From Acanthosepion lycidas (Eukaryota; Mollusca; Cephalopoda; Sepiida; Sepiidae), in assembly GCA_963932145.1 (NCBI GenBank), contig OZ010586.1, positions 72,089,896 to 72,153,895 on the forward strand: a stretch of DNA of 64,000 nt. The letters are read 5' to 3'. How positions within the stretch are numbered: position 1 is the first letter of the stretch; every line of letters starts with the position of its first letter. The translations under genes and the position numbers were made by a program. The notes beneath the pieces are model-generated. The model had not been told where the DNA came from and made no database searches. It saw nothing but the letters and a program-made list of their open reading frames with translations. Below, in pieces: positions 45,100 through 57,600 of the stretch.

Positions 45100-45920
45100 A
45101 GAAGCCTAATTCACATAAATAAGAAGTATAAAATTGCAATAAAACTGATAAAGCCTTATTAGTGAATGTGAAATATTCCTTTTGTATTGAAATCCAGAAT
45201 GTATCACTGGATACCATCGAATGTTTTATTTTCAGCCCTTACAAAAATAAAAATACTTTTTAAAAAATGAATATTAAAACAAAGTATTTAAAATAGCATA
45301 ATTGAAGGATAGTGAAAAGAATTGAAAATATAAAATGGCGATAATTTATCCATTGCAGCCAGTCAGGTAGGTTGTTAAGTCAGTTGTCACCCATGGGTGA
45401 ATTTGCAGCTCTTAGCATTTTTCAATATCTTCAAAATTTAAAATTACTAAAAAATAAATAAAATATCCATAAGTGGTACAAGTAGTGAGACAGAACTATG
45501 TAGCCTGGCCTTAACTAAGGTTGTCTTAAAATAATAACTTCTGTTTTGTTGGTCTGAGAGACCAAAGATGAATCTTGGTAAAGTACAGTAGACTGAAATT
45601 TTGAGATGTTCACATTTGGTGTCAAATATATAGACAACATTCACAAAAAAAACAAAAAAAAAAAAATGTTCATTTTTTTTAGCTTTCCAGTGTTCACAAT
45701 TACAGAAGAGAAATTCTGTACCTGGAATGACATTAGCCATAAGAGATTGATAATAGTTAAAAAAAAAGAAAAAAAAGAAATAAAATTAATTTCTTAGAAG
45801 ACTTTAATTTTGTTAAAGTTTGAATAGAAGATGAAAAAGTGCTTTTTGTTTCCATACATAAAAAAGAAATCAAATTTATTTATGAAACTTCAATTCTTAG
45901 TTTGTATCTTCTCAGGTATG
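45100..45920. other. AT-rich intron sequence, nothing recognised
   Basis: No supported feature; a 60-bp LINE-A 3' remnant follows at 45940-46005. Confidence 0.5.
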
Positions 45921-46105
45921 TTTTTTTTTAAATGCCATGTTCCTTCAAGATGTAAGGTGCTCATGGTTCTTCACAGCTTCTTTTTTCATCATTCCCCATG
46001 AATTATCATGGTTTCTTAGGAAAATATAGTGAAACGATATTATTTCTGATTTGTCAAACAATCGAGTGAATATGTAAGGAATAATAATAATAATAATAAT
46101 AATAT

Positions 46106-46372
46106 GTCAGACTTATGGCCACATCACATTGAAATACCAATTCCCGTACAATCACTGAAGTTAAGTAAATATTGTGCCTGGTTAGTGCCAAGATGAGTGA
46201 CTATTTGGGAATACCAGGTGCTGTGTGCTTAGGTGTGTCGGTGGTGTAATGGATAATGGCTCAGAATTGGGATTCGGAATGCTGAGTTCCAATTCCCATT
46301 GGGTTTGTTATATTCACTTATGCACAAATACTCTTGAGAAAGATATGAATCCACCTCTTGTCTTTCTCAAAA
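46106..46372 (+). mobile_element. SINE-C with full-length 5S-rRNA-like head
   Basis: 46106-46230 covers essentially a whole 5S rRNA: ttatggccacatcacattga, cgtacaatcactgaagttaa, tgcctggttagtgccaagat, gagtgact and gggaataccaggtgctgtgt. These include the internal promoter region (A box, intermediate element, C box). From 46239 the tRNA-like part (ggtggtgtaatggataatgg, gagttccaattccc) and the body follow. The body is cut at 46372 by another inverted-repeat element. Confidence 0.92.
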
Positions 46373-46502
46373 ATGTAAGCGAGTAATATTCAAGAATTTT
46401 TTCTTTTTTAATGAATATTATTTAAACCTATAACAATGTAATCACAATTTAAACAATATTCATTAAAAAAAATACTTGCATATTATTCATTTACTTTTTT
46501 GC
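46373..46502. mobile_element. MITE-like inverted repeat, 130 bp
   Basis: ttttttaatgaatattattt and its complement aaacaatattcattaaaaaa flank a short centre; the outer parts (gtaagcgagtaatattcaag / cttgcatattattcatttac) also pair. It sits inside the SINE-C body. Confidence 0.65.
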
Positions 46503-46729
46503 TAGACTTTGAATTATGACACTTTTTGTCTTTCACATGCTTTAACTGACCTTTCAACCTCCTGATGGACATTCATGAATGTTCTCAAATTTAAAAGCCT
46601 TGATAAACCAATGACATCCTTGCTTTGGTATATAAACATGTGCAACAAAATAAATCCTACATTGTCTTGATAAAGTCCCTAGAGGATAAAATATGTCTGA
46701 TAAGAATAGTTTTTCCTTTTGTCTTTTTA

Positions 46730-46760
<31 letters not shown>

Positions 46761-46904
46761 TACAATATTTGAGTTTATTATTATTATTATTATTATTATT
46801 TTAAACTAGCAAGACCAGTGCAAATTGTATGGATTTATTAATAATTTTTTGAAGGTTACACTTTGTACTTTTTAACCTTTGACCATTTTCAGATAGTATT
46901 TTTT

Positions 46905-47060
46905 TAATCAATCCATCGCAAGTAAGGTGATAATGCCACTGGAAGGCAAGGGAGTGTTGGGGATGAAAGAGAATGAGAAAACTTTAGAAGGAACCGGAAA
47001 CCCAATCCTAAAAAGGAAGCAAGGGATAAACCCCTACTCCTTTTCAAAAGACAGAGTATG
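46905..47060 (-). mobile_element. LINE-B 3' tail, antisense
   Basis: aatcaatccatcgcaagtaa, then gaatgagaaaactttagaag. Confidence 0.65.
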
Positions 47061-47497
47061 CTTAACAATACTGAAATGTCCTCAACAGATCATTAAGTCA
47101 TGAAACATGATTTAACCCCTCACTAGAAACAACAGCCTTTATGTAAGACAACCACACCCTCTTTGATTTTAAATTTAAAGGGTTACTTGCAGTTCGGGGA
47201 CAAATTTGTTCTCAATAGATTGTTAGGCAATGAAAGCTGATTTAACCCCCTCACTGCAAATTATTGCCTTTTTCTTTGTTGACCAGCTCCTCCAATCCCT
47301 CTCTATGTCACACTGTCTTTTTGTCTCTCTATGTCCCTCTCTCCCTCTCTCTTTTACTCCCTGTATTTCTCCCTCTTTTTGTTTACCTCTTGATCAAGTT
47401 TATTAATATATAGATGAAATTGATTGTACCATATTGATGATTTTGTACCTCAATGTATCTATTGGTGTGAAAAAATTCTCCATACAGAATATATATA

Positions 47498-48313
47498 CAC
47501 TCAATTCTCTTTTTACACAGGGGATACATTCCAGAGACTACCATTCAAAATAAAATATACAGTGTACTTAAGAAAATTAGGATAGGTTTGATCCAAATAT
47601 ATCTAAAAAAAAGAAATGTTAATTTTCATGTACAAATAAATTGAATTTTATATATATATATATATATATATACAAACATTCAGTAAACATGCCTGCTTTC
47701 TGCTGTTTTTTGTTGGTGCAAAATCCCTCTTATCACTGGAAATAATTAATGGCGATATATCTTCATATGTATTGTGAATAAAATTAATATCTTCTGTTTC
47801 TTTTGTTTCACTGGTTTTGAATATGTATTTGATTATCAGACACTGTGATTTTGTCGTTATTCTTTATATGATTCTTCATAACGTGTCAGTCATTTTCAAA
47901 TTAGGTTGGAATTGCACAGCTCATTCGACATTGTTATTACTTGTAAGAAAATGATTTGGAGGCCTTCTAGGTGCTAATGATTGCTGCTGTGCACTGTCTG
48001 ATGGAGTGGTTACACGCAGCCACAGGTATGTACAGTGCATAGGTCCCACCCACACCGGAAAGTGGGGATCACTATATGGAAAAAATAGATTGAATTCTAT
48101 TTTACTTCGATAAATTCTTACTTAATCATGTCATGTAGAGTTTCAGCATTTTGTAAATTATAATTGATTGATGTTACTTAATCGTATACTTGCCACTTGC
48201 AATAAATTTGGTGGTCACACAAGGATAGAGGTTTAAACTGCATTAAAGTAAAAAAATTGGTTCTGTTTGTTAGACCATGTTATTTTAAAACCATGCAAAA
48301 AGAGAATTGAGTG
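47498..48313. mobile_element. Non-autonomous TIR transposon, 816 bp, TA target
   Basis: cactcaattctctttttaca (47498) and its near-complement at 48288-48313 form inverted ends, each flanked by TA. Just inside the left end, ggggatacattccagagact resembles the start of pogo/Tigger elements. A (TA)n tract (47649-47672) lies inside. No transposase. Confidence 0.7.
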
Positions 48314-48554
48314 TATATATATTTTAAGTATAATTATTGCAAATGAAAAGCTTTACAGAATTCAATTTTACAGGTTTTGCATTTAATACTTTAGATCATA
48401 TATACTTATGTAATATATTAATCATAGCCTTTTCTACTGGCAATGTTATAATTTTTGGAGTGACTGTTACAAACAGAATTCCCACTGAAAATGGTCATGT
48501 CCAATCCATTCTGATTTGAAATTCTACTTATTGAATCTTGCTATTCTATAAAAT

Positions 48555-49045
48555 CTACACAGTACATTTACATTCTTGTAACATTTTATGCTCTCAGGCC
48601 GCATGATAATCTACCTTTCATTTTGTTTTACTTCTTACCTACACAGTAAATTTGTATTCTTGTAAAATCTGTTGTGCTCAAGCTGTATAATTATTTCCTG
48701 TTGATTTTGTTTTACATACACAGTACATTTGCATTCTTGTAAAATCCATTATGCTCAGGCTATATGATCATCTACCTTTAATTTTGACTTATCTCTTACT
48801 TTCACAGTACATTTGCATTCTTGTAAAATCTGTTGTGCTCAAGCTGTATGATTATCTTCCTTTGATTTTGACTTATTTCTTACTTAGCACATTTGCATTC
48901 TTGTAAAATCCATTATGCTCAGGCTATATGATTATCTACCTTTAATTTTGACTTATTTCTTACTTACACAGTATATTTGCATTCTTGTAAAATCCATTAT
49001 GCTCAGGCTATATGATCATTGATTTTGTCTTCCCTCTTTACAGGT
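48555..49045 (+). repeat. Minisatellite, about 83-bp unit, six copies
   Basis: Each unit contains catttgcattcttgtaaaat. Two subtypes exist: ctgttgtgctcaagctgtat (units 2 and 4) and ccattatgctcaggctatat (units 3, 5, 6), alternating in the middle. Confidence 0.9.
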
Positions 49046-49626
49046 TGTGTTTGATAGAGTTAACTTTTATGTTTATATCATTTTTTTTCCTTTTCTCTTA
49101 TAGATGAAGGAATTTTTTTTTTAAACACCCAAAACAAATATCTTTGTCGTCCAGTGTCATTGTACAACTGTGCATCCCTGCAGGATGGTTTCTATTCTTT
49201 ATTTGCAGTTCTTAAGTAGAGCATTGCTCTTTTCATTCCCCCCCCACACACCTTTTTTTCTCTACCCCCCCCCCCCCCAACCATTTCCTGCAGATGCCTC
49301 AGATTCATTTTACTGCATGAAGATTCAACTTGTAAGGCTCACTCAATGTAGACTTCTTGGATGCAGTGACGGTGTTGGTGGATTAATACATTCCAAGCAG
49401 AAATATTTCTGCAAGTCATGTCATCTTTTCTTCTGCACAACTACAAGCATTCCTTTTTAAGATTCTTGAATGCCTTCGAAGAATTTCTGGGTCATTCTTT
49501 GACCAGACATTTCCTTTTCAATCATTAAATATTCAAAATTCTTACGCATGCAAAGAATTATTAAGTGAATCTTTAGGCTAGCTTTATCATTACATCTTTC
49601 CCATCACAAAATTCTTGAAAACCAAG

Positions 49627-49628
<2 letters not shown>

Positions 49629-49692
<64 letters not shown>

Positions 49693-49705
49693 GTGTGTGT
49701 GTTTA
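49629..49705. repeat. (TA)n, (TATG)n and (TG)n compound microsatellite
   Basis: About 21 TA units, then five GTAT units, then TG units. Confidence 0.9.
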
Positions 49706-49714
49706 TTGGGCATA

Positions 49715-49974
49715 ATGATTTTTTTGACAAAGCCAACAGGCTCAGTCTTGGTCACAATAACTTGTGATTTTATGCTAGGACAACCATCACTAGATTTGGA
49801 GTAACGCCCCGCGTGTGGTTTTTAGGCACTTGCCAAAGGTGTCACATGCTAGGATTACCTCCTTCAGGCAATATTATCATAAAGTCACCTCCCTGATAAA
49901 TTAACTATGATGAGATTCAAACCTGGGTCTTATGGCCAGAAAGTGAACATTCTAACCACTCAGCCATGTGCCCA

Positions 49975-49980
<6 letters not shown>
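49715..49980 (-). mobile_element. SINE-G copy
   Basis: Minus strand: gggcacatggctgagtggtt with an A box, ttctggccataagacccagg and the B box caggtttgaatctcat. Body matches 35935-36238. An ATT trinucleotide tract follows (49977-50025). Confidence 0.8.
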
Positions 49981-50017
<37 letters not shown>

Positions 50018-50510
50018 AATAATAATCAAGTCTAACCCTACTACATCTAATTTAACTACTTTATGTTGTAGAATTAAACTTTTTCCTTACCTTTTAAAAT
50101 TATTGTTATAAATGCTTTCATATCATGATATAAATTTCATAGAAAAATCAAAAATCTAAACTAAAACAGAATAAATCACTAATAAATATTAAATTTACTA
50201 ACTGATACATTTCTATCTGTTCACATTGATCTGTTACACTACAGAACACCTGGACGTACAATTTAAGTTGTGTATAGTCATGGAAACATGATTTTTTTAA
50301 AATCTGATTTAGCTCCCTTTAGTCTGATTTTAAAATAATTCTGTCACAGATCTGACATAAATCCTGTCGTGTGACTAGTTGTTTAAAGAACTTTTTAAAA
50401 CATTAGCTTTGCAAAATACAAAAACCTTCAGGTGTTACTTTTCATAGTTTAAATATTTTTTAACTTTGTCTTTTTTCTTTTTTCTTATTTTAGTTTCTGC
50501 TTATTTAGAG

Positions 50511-50558
50511 AAAAGCAAGAAATATTAGATTAAGACTAATCTAATATTTCTTGCTTTT
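50511..50558. repeat. Perfect 22-bp inverted repeat, 4-nt loop
   Basis: aaaagcaagaaatattagat + ta, loop agac, then the exact complement. Confidence 0.85.
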
Positions 50559-51254
50559 TTTTGAAAATTTTGTTCAGATAATTGAAGCCTTCTTCATATA
50601 CCTGAGACTGTGAACACAATGTTTTGACTCTTTTGTCAAGTGTATGATCTGTAAGGAAAGAGGGAAAAACTTTACTTTAAATGAAAATTGTAATAAAAAA
50701 AATGTGGGAATTTTAGTGACCTCCAATACAGAGTCATGACTTGATAAACAAAGAGAGAGACAATTGAACATTGTAAAACTTTCTTTATACAAGGAACACA
50801 TTATATAACATGAAAGAGAACAGATCAGAATTGCTGAAAGCATATTCCTTTGGTGGTTATTGTCAAAGCTTAGGGGACAAAATCCAATAATATATCTGTT
50901 TGAAATGGATGATACTTATCTGATTGGTATTTCATATTCTGCTGTATTTTCTGCATGTCCTCTCATTATTCAGGTCTGTATTCTTATTAGAGTGGTTTGG
51001 AGACTCATCTCATTGCACCATATTCTTGGGGTGTCCAATCTGGAGTCATCTAAAACACATCTGTTTGGATTTGGCATCAAACTCCCATTTTGCACCCAAT
51101 GGTCACTTTATAATGGACTCTGCCATCATTATCAGAAGGAGCCATCTATCAAAGGGAGGTAGCCTTAGCCTATATTTTTTATTAAAAAAAGTGGTCATTC
51201 ATGTTAGTCTTTTCTTATAGATTTATTTTGCTCTTTATTTCATCATCTAACCAT

Positions 51255-51695
51255 TACTAGTGACTGCTTACTGTAACTTGGATGTGTGGATGGGGTAATA
51301 GATAATGGCTCAAAATTGAAATTCAGAGAGCTGAGTTCCAATTCCATTTGAGTTTGTTATATTTGCACAAATATGTTTAGGAAAGGTATGTATCCACTTC
51401 ATCTCAGCTATGGGTTAAATACTAGGACTTGTATCAGAAAATCATTGTTATCTCTAAAAAAGATTATACAGTGTAACCCGGATATAAGAGACCCGGATAT
51501 AAGAGATATTTTTTCTGGTCCCAAATTAGAGCCATACTTACCTAAACAAAATAGACCAAAACCCGGATATAAAAGAAACCCGGATATAAGAGACTTCTTC
51601 TCCGGACCCAACAACTCTCTTATATCCGGGTTACACTGTAGTCAAAAATATTTTCTGGCTTTAAATAACCTGCAAAAGGTGGATAAGCTATAAAA
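51255..51695 (+). mobile_element. SINE-C (tRNA-like half and body), interrupted
   Basis: ggggtaatagataatggctc, gagttccaattccatttgag, ggaaaggtatgtatccactt, and the body end tattttctggctttaaataa after the MITE at 51469-51638. The 5S part is reduced to a few bases. Confidence 0.8.
51469..51638. mobile_element. Pogo-like MITE, 170 bp
   Basis: Inverted ends CAGTGTAACCCGGATATAAG with their complement, TA duplicated on each side (51467-51468, 51639-51640). The terminal 15-mer ccggatataagagac is repeated internally. CAGT starts and TA targets are typical of pogo/Tigger. Confidence 0.9.
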
Positions 51696-52199
51696 AAACA
51701 AATCAATCTACCTTACATGGCTACTCATCAGTGGCTGAAAAACTAACACTAAAAAGGAATATGGGATGTAATACATTCTCTTACTCTTTAAACATGATTT
51801 TTTATGTCTCACATTAACTCTATAGGAAATACAACTTGCACAAAGAACATAAATGTTATAATAAATACCTCTAATAAATTCTTGTCATCCTACAATAGGA
51901 TTCATATTAAGAATATGCCTATCACTTAATCAGTATGAACTTTAAATAACTGGTCATCATAGGAAATATTGTGAATTCAAGGAAAATCTGTTGATAATTC
52001 CTCTGGCACTTTTTGCTGCTTGAAACTTAGAATTTACTCTCTTCTTGTTAAAATTGTTGCTGTTCTTGAAAATGACCTCCAATCTGTGGTTAACTGTGGC
52101 AAAAAAATTGGAATGCTTCGAATATGAAACTGCTATTATTTAATCCCCATAGAGAACATTTTCTGCATTCCATCATCATGGCTGATGCTAACCTCCAGG

Positions 52200-52885
52200 T
52201 GAGCAACTCTGTACCTTCTTAGGCTCATGTTTTCTACTGACATTAAGCAGTGATTATATTGAATGAATTGATAAGTCTGCTGCTAGGAAAGTTGGTTCAC
52301 TCTATCTTGCCAGACAACATTTCTCATCACAATCTTGCACATTTATAAATCTACCATTCATCTGGGCATTGAATATTGTTGTTATTTCTGGTCTGGTACT
52401 TTTGCTATATATCTTGAGATTCTTTAAAAAATCTTAAGAAAAGTTTGTAATGTACTCTATCCTGATCTGGCATCTTGACTTCAGTCACTTTTCCCACTGT
52501 TTTTTCTATAAACATTTTCATGGCAATTGTTCTGGTGAGGTTTCCCCTTTGGTACCTTAACTGCATGAATTTCAGCATACTACTAGATTGGCAATTAGGT
52601 CTCACTGTTTTACTGTTGAAGTAGGTAGATATAACTATGAATTCTATTACAGTAGTTTCATTTCTCACACTTCTTGCCTGTGAAACTTTCTTTTGGATTC
52701 TTGCTTTCCTGCCACCTACAATCTTCAAAAATTTAATGCAAGGCTAATTGCCATGTTCTGTCTTCCTGACCCTGTTCTTTTATTGTCCTTTTTCCTCATT
52801 AAAGTCTTGTCATTCTTTTTCTCATAACCCCTTGCATCTTAGTGGCATTATTGCTTTGCTTGGGGTGAAATGATTAAAAAAAAAT
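52200..52885 (+). pseudogene. LINE-B 3' end, sense
   Basis: Frames read LMFSTDIKQ, then ILHIYKSTIHLGIEYCCYFW and SGTFAIYLEIL, then RYNYEFYYSSFISHTSCLWN and CFPATYNLQKFNA. These are the same C-terminal blocks as in 13985-14705. The 3' UTR has ttgcatcttagtggcattat and ends ggggtgaaatgattaaaaa. Several internal deletions and shifts. Confidence 0.85.
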
Positions 52886-52919
52886 GAAATATTTTCTTAT
52901 AAAAGAATTTTATAAATGT

Positions 52920-53075
52920 TAATGGTAGTAGCTAGATATAACCATAAATTCTATTACAATAGTTTCATTTCTCGTACTTCTTGCCTGTGAAACTCTATTT
53001 TGGTTTCTTGCTTCTCTTCAAAAATTTAACGCAATACCAATTGCCATCTCCTGCCTTCCTGAAACATAATTAGTC
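52920..53075 (+). mobile_element. Duplicated LINE-B segment
   Basis: Repeats 52618-52765 (agatataaccataaattcta, cttgcctgtgaaactctatt, caattgccatctcctgcctt) just downstream of the end of the first copy. Confidence 0.7.
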
Positions 53076-53484
53076 TACATGATGTGCTATATTAAACAGG
53101 ATAACTACAATTGTTATATGACTGCTACACTTAAACAGAAAGTGACAGCTGAAACCACTTTCAAGAAGGCTTAATCTTGACTTCCACAGAATTTGATTTA
53201 CCATTACAACCAGGGAAGTGCAAAGATTAGGAATGTCATAATTTTTTTCTTTTTAAAGATGAAGTAAAAACAAAACAGAATTCCTTCATAGTCACTCACA
53301 CTGAAAACAAGAGAAGCAGGAAAAATGACAAGTAATCTACAATGTAAGTTCAAGTAAACATATGGTGAAACAAATAGCACAAATATAATGAGGAGCAACA
53401 AAAAACAGGAAGTTGTGGAGAGCCTTGATCATCCATGCATCTAGCATCCTGGGTATGACAGTAAACTACATCAGGCAGCAAGAC

Positions 53485-53600
53485 TTCTGATTGGGATATT
53501 GGAGGTTTTGAATTTGTGAAAACACCTCTTAACTGCTGACCCAAGGTAGTAGCACTTCTTAAGGTCCCAGCTATGGGCAAATAGTGAACCCTCAAACAAA
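53485..53600 (+). pseudogene. Decayed gypsy pol 3' fragment
   Basis: taaggtcccagctatgggca and aaatagtgaaccct match the complement of 23470-23560, with the same order of cacctcttaactgctgac upstream. Confidence 0.55.
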
Positions 53601-54310
53601 AATCAATGGTATATTTTTATAATAAAATGACAGTGTAACGCTATAAAAATACATTTTTATAATAAAATTACCAACAATACATTTTATGATCTACAAACTA
53701 TATATATAAAAAACATACCTTTATCCTGAGGGTATAAAATTATGTACCAGCTATCTGTAGTTAAAAGCATAAAATTGCATGCAGGGTGTTTAGATTTCAG
53801 CATTAGATAACATATAGAGGTTGATATACCGCTAAACAAAACCAACAACTAATATTTGTGCCTGGTATAAGAGTATGCCAGGCACATGCGCCATAGTCAA
53901 ATGTATGCAATATGATGACAGGTTTTGATAAAATCAGTATATAACCTTGCAGGTGGTGCCCAGTTAGAAATACATACAATTCAGGTAATCCAGTTAGATA
54001 GTCTTTAATTGAAGGTGATCCAAAGTACCTAGATGTGACTCTCAAGTTACCCTTGCTGCCTCATTCTTCAAATTTAAAACAACCACCCTCTAAACACCTG
54101 GTCATGATACTTCCGCCACCTACTCCTACACTAAACAGAGATGTACACTTCATCAGTGCCTGTGGGGATGTGCCTAACTGGTCAAGGTCAGCAAACTGAT
54201 AAAGAAATCTGTAGCCTATCTTAATTCCCCAAGACAAAATATGTACATGTTAAAACTTATGACTAGTTAAGATTGGAAGCTGTGAAATCTATATCTAGTG
54301 TAGCCTCATG
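53601..54310. other. Intron sequence, nothing recognised
   Basis: No supported feature. A LINE-B tail (cagtaaccctttgaatctta, gtggcattattgcctttg) follows at 54340-54415. Confidence 0.45.
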
Positions 54311-54634
54311 GTTATTATTATTATTATTTTTTTTTTCTCTTCACTAAAGTTTTCTCATTCTCTTCCACTCCCAGTAACCCTTTGAATCTTAGTGGCATTA
54401 TTGCCTTTGTTGGCAATTATTTTTATGTTTAAAAAATATCATGAAAACTGTAAATAATATCAACATCATTATAACACTATGATAATCGTTTTAGTTGTTT
54501 ACTAAACTAAGCTTAGTATAGTACAAGGACATAATAGTAGTGCACACAGTGAGGATCAAACTCAATCCATAGTGTCAAAATTATTATTATTGTTATTATT
54601 ATTTCTTACATACATCATTCTTATATCTCTCTGC

Positions 54635-57600
54635 ATTCTCTTTTTATTTCTCTCTTCTCTTTATTCTTTCATGCATTTCCTCTCTCTCTCTCTTCTCTCC
54701 TTTTTCCTCCATCTTTATTCTATTTCTTTTGATTTTCTTCATTTTCTTTTCTCTCTTCTCTTTATTCTTTCATGCATTTCCTCTCTCTCTCTCTCTTCTC
54801 TCCTTTTTCCTCCATCTTTATTCTATTTCTTTTGATTTTCTTCATTTTCTTTTCTCTCTTCTCTTTATTCTTTCATGCATTTCCTCTCTCTCTCTCTCTT
54901 CTCTCCTTTTTCCTCCATCTTTATTCTATTTCTTTTGATTTTCTTCATTTTCTTTTCTCTCTTCTCTTTATTCTTTCATGCATTTCCTCTCTCTCTCTTC
55001 TCTCCTTTTTCCTCCATCTTTATTCTATTTCTTTTGATTTTCTTCATTTTCTTTTCTCTCTTCTCTTTATTCTTTCATGCATTTCCTCTCTCTCTCTCCT
55101 CTCCTTTTGCCTCCATCTTTATTCTATTTCTTTTGATTTTCTTCCTTTTCTTTTCTCTCTTCTCTTTATTCTTTCATGCATTTCCTCTCTCTCTCTCTTC
55201 TCTCCTTTTGCCTCCATCTTTATTCTATTTCTTTTGATTTTCTTCCTTTTCTTTTCTCTCTTCTCTTTATTCTTTCATGCATTTCCTCTCTCTCTTCTCT
55301 CCCTTTACCTCCATCTTTATTCTATTTCTTTTGATTTTCTTCCTTTTCTTTTCTCTCTTCTCTTTATTCTTTCATGCATTTCCTCTCTCTCTTCTCTCCC
55401 TTTACCTCCATCTTTATTCTATTTCTTTTGATTTTCTTCCTTTTCTTTTCTCTCTTCTCTTTATTCTTTCATGCATTTCCTCTCTCTCTCTCCTCTCCTT
55501 TTGCCTCCATCTTTATTCTATTTCTTTTGATTTTCTTCCTTTTCTTTTCTCTCTTCTCTTTATTCTTTCATGCATTTCCTCTCTCTCCTCTCCTTTTGCC
55601 TCCATCTTTATTCTATTTCTTTTGATTTTCTTCCTTTTCTTTTCTCTCTTCTCTTTATTCTTTCATGCATTTCCTCTCTCTCTCTCTTCTCTCCTTTTTC
55701 CTCCATCTTTATTCTATTTCTTTTGATTTTCTTCATTTTCTTTTCTCTCTTCTCTTTATTCTTTCATGCATTTCCTCTCTCTCTCTCCTCTCCTTTTGCC
55801 TCCATCTTTATTCTATTTCTTTTGATTTTCTTCCTTTTCTTTTCTCTCTTCTCTTTATTCTTTCATGCATTTCCTCTCTCTCTCTCTTCTCTCCTTTTGC
55901 CTCCATCTTTATTCTATTTCTTTTGATTTTCTTCCTTTTCTTTTCTCTCTTCTCTTTATTCTTTCATGCATTTCCTCTCTCTCTCTCTTCTCTCCTTTTG
56001 CCTCCATCTTTATTCTATTTCTTTTGATTTTCTTCCTTTTCTTTTCTCTCTTCTCTTTATTCTTTCATGCATTTCCTCTCTCTCTTCTCTCCCTTTACCT
56101 CCATCTTTATTCTATTTCTTTTGATTTTCTTCCTTTTCTTTTCTCTCTTCTCTTTATTCTTTCATGCATTTCCTCTCTCTCTTCTCTCCCTTTACCTCCA
56201 TCTTTATTCTATTTCTTTTGATTTTCTTCCTTTTCTTTTCTCTCTTCTCTTTATTCTTTCATGCATTTCCTCTCTCTCTCTCCTCTCCTTTTGCCTCCAT
56301 CTTTATTCTATTTCTTTTGATTTTCTTCCTTTTCTTTTCTCTCTTCTCTTTATTCTTTCATGCATTTCCTCTCTCTCTCTCCTCTCCTTTTTCCTCCATC
56401 TTTATTCTATTTCTTTTGATTTTCTTCCTTTTCTTTTCTCTCTTCTCTTTATTCTTTCATGCATTTCCTCTCTCTCTCTCTTCTCTCCTTTTTCCTCCAT
56501 CTTTATTCTATTTCTTTTGATTTTCTTCCTTTTCTTTTCTCTCTTCTCTTTATTCTTTCATGCATTTCCTCTCTCTCTCTCCTCTCCTTTTGCCTCCATC
56601 TTTATTCTATTTCTTTTGATTTTCTTCCTTTTCTTTTCTCTCTTCTCTTTATTCTTTCATGCATTTCCTCTCTCTCTTCTCTCCCTTTACCTCCATCTTT
56701 ATTCTATTTCTTTTGATTTTCTTCCTTTTCTTTTCTCTCTTCTCTTTATTCTTTCATGCATTTCCTCTCTCTCTTCTCTCCCTTTACCTCCATCTTTATT
56801 CTATTTCTTTTGATTTTCTTCCTTTTCTTTTCTCTCTTCTCTTTATTCTTTCATGCATTTCCTCTCTCTCTCTCCTCTCCTTTTTCCTCCATCTTTATTC
56901 TATTTCTTTTGATTTTCTTCCTTTTCTTTTCTCTCTTCTCTTTATTCTTTCATGCATTTCCTCTCTCTCTCTCTCCTCTCCTTTTTCCTCCATCTTTATT
57001 CTATTTCTTTTGATTTTCTTCCTTTTCTTTTCTCTCTTCTCTTTATTCTTTCATGCATTTCCTCTCTCTCTCTCTTCTCTCCTTTTTCCTCCATCTTTAT
57101 TCTATTTCTTTTGATTTTCTTCCTTTTCTTTTCTCTCTTCTCTTTATTCTTTCATGCATTTCCTCTCTCTCTCTCCTCTCCTTTTTCCTCCATCTTTATT
57201 CTATTTCTTTTGATTTTCTTCCTTTTCTTTTCTCTCTTCTCTTTATTCTTTCATGCATTTCCTCTCTCTCTCTCCTCTCCTTTTTCCTCCATCTTTATTC
57301 TATTTCTTTTGATTTTCTTCCTTTTCTTTTCTCTCTTCTCTTTATTCTTTCATGCATTTCCTCTCTCTCTCTCTTCTCTCCTTTTTCCTCCATCTTTATT
57401 CTATTTCTTTTGATTTTCTTCCTTTTCTTTTCTCTCTTCTCTTTATTCTTTCATGCATTTCCTCTCTCTCTCTCCTCTCCTTTTTCCTCCATCTTTATTC
57501 TATTTCTTTTGATTTTCTTCCTTTTCTTTTCTCTCTTCTCTTTATTCTTTCATGCATTTCCTCTCTCTCTCTCTTCTCTCCTTTTTCCTCCATCTTTATT

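Noticed and set aside
46106-46230. Functional 5S rRNA gene
   Set aside because: Too many substitutions in the conserved loops and no terminal T-run; directly fused to a SINE body and degenerate in sibling copies.
49084-49290. Acceptor-like sites near ttacag and cctgcag with short frames
   Set aside because: Frames close within a few codons and phase does not fit the dystrobrevin exon with any conserved peptide.
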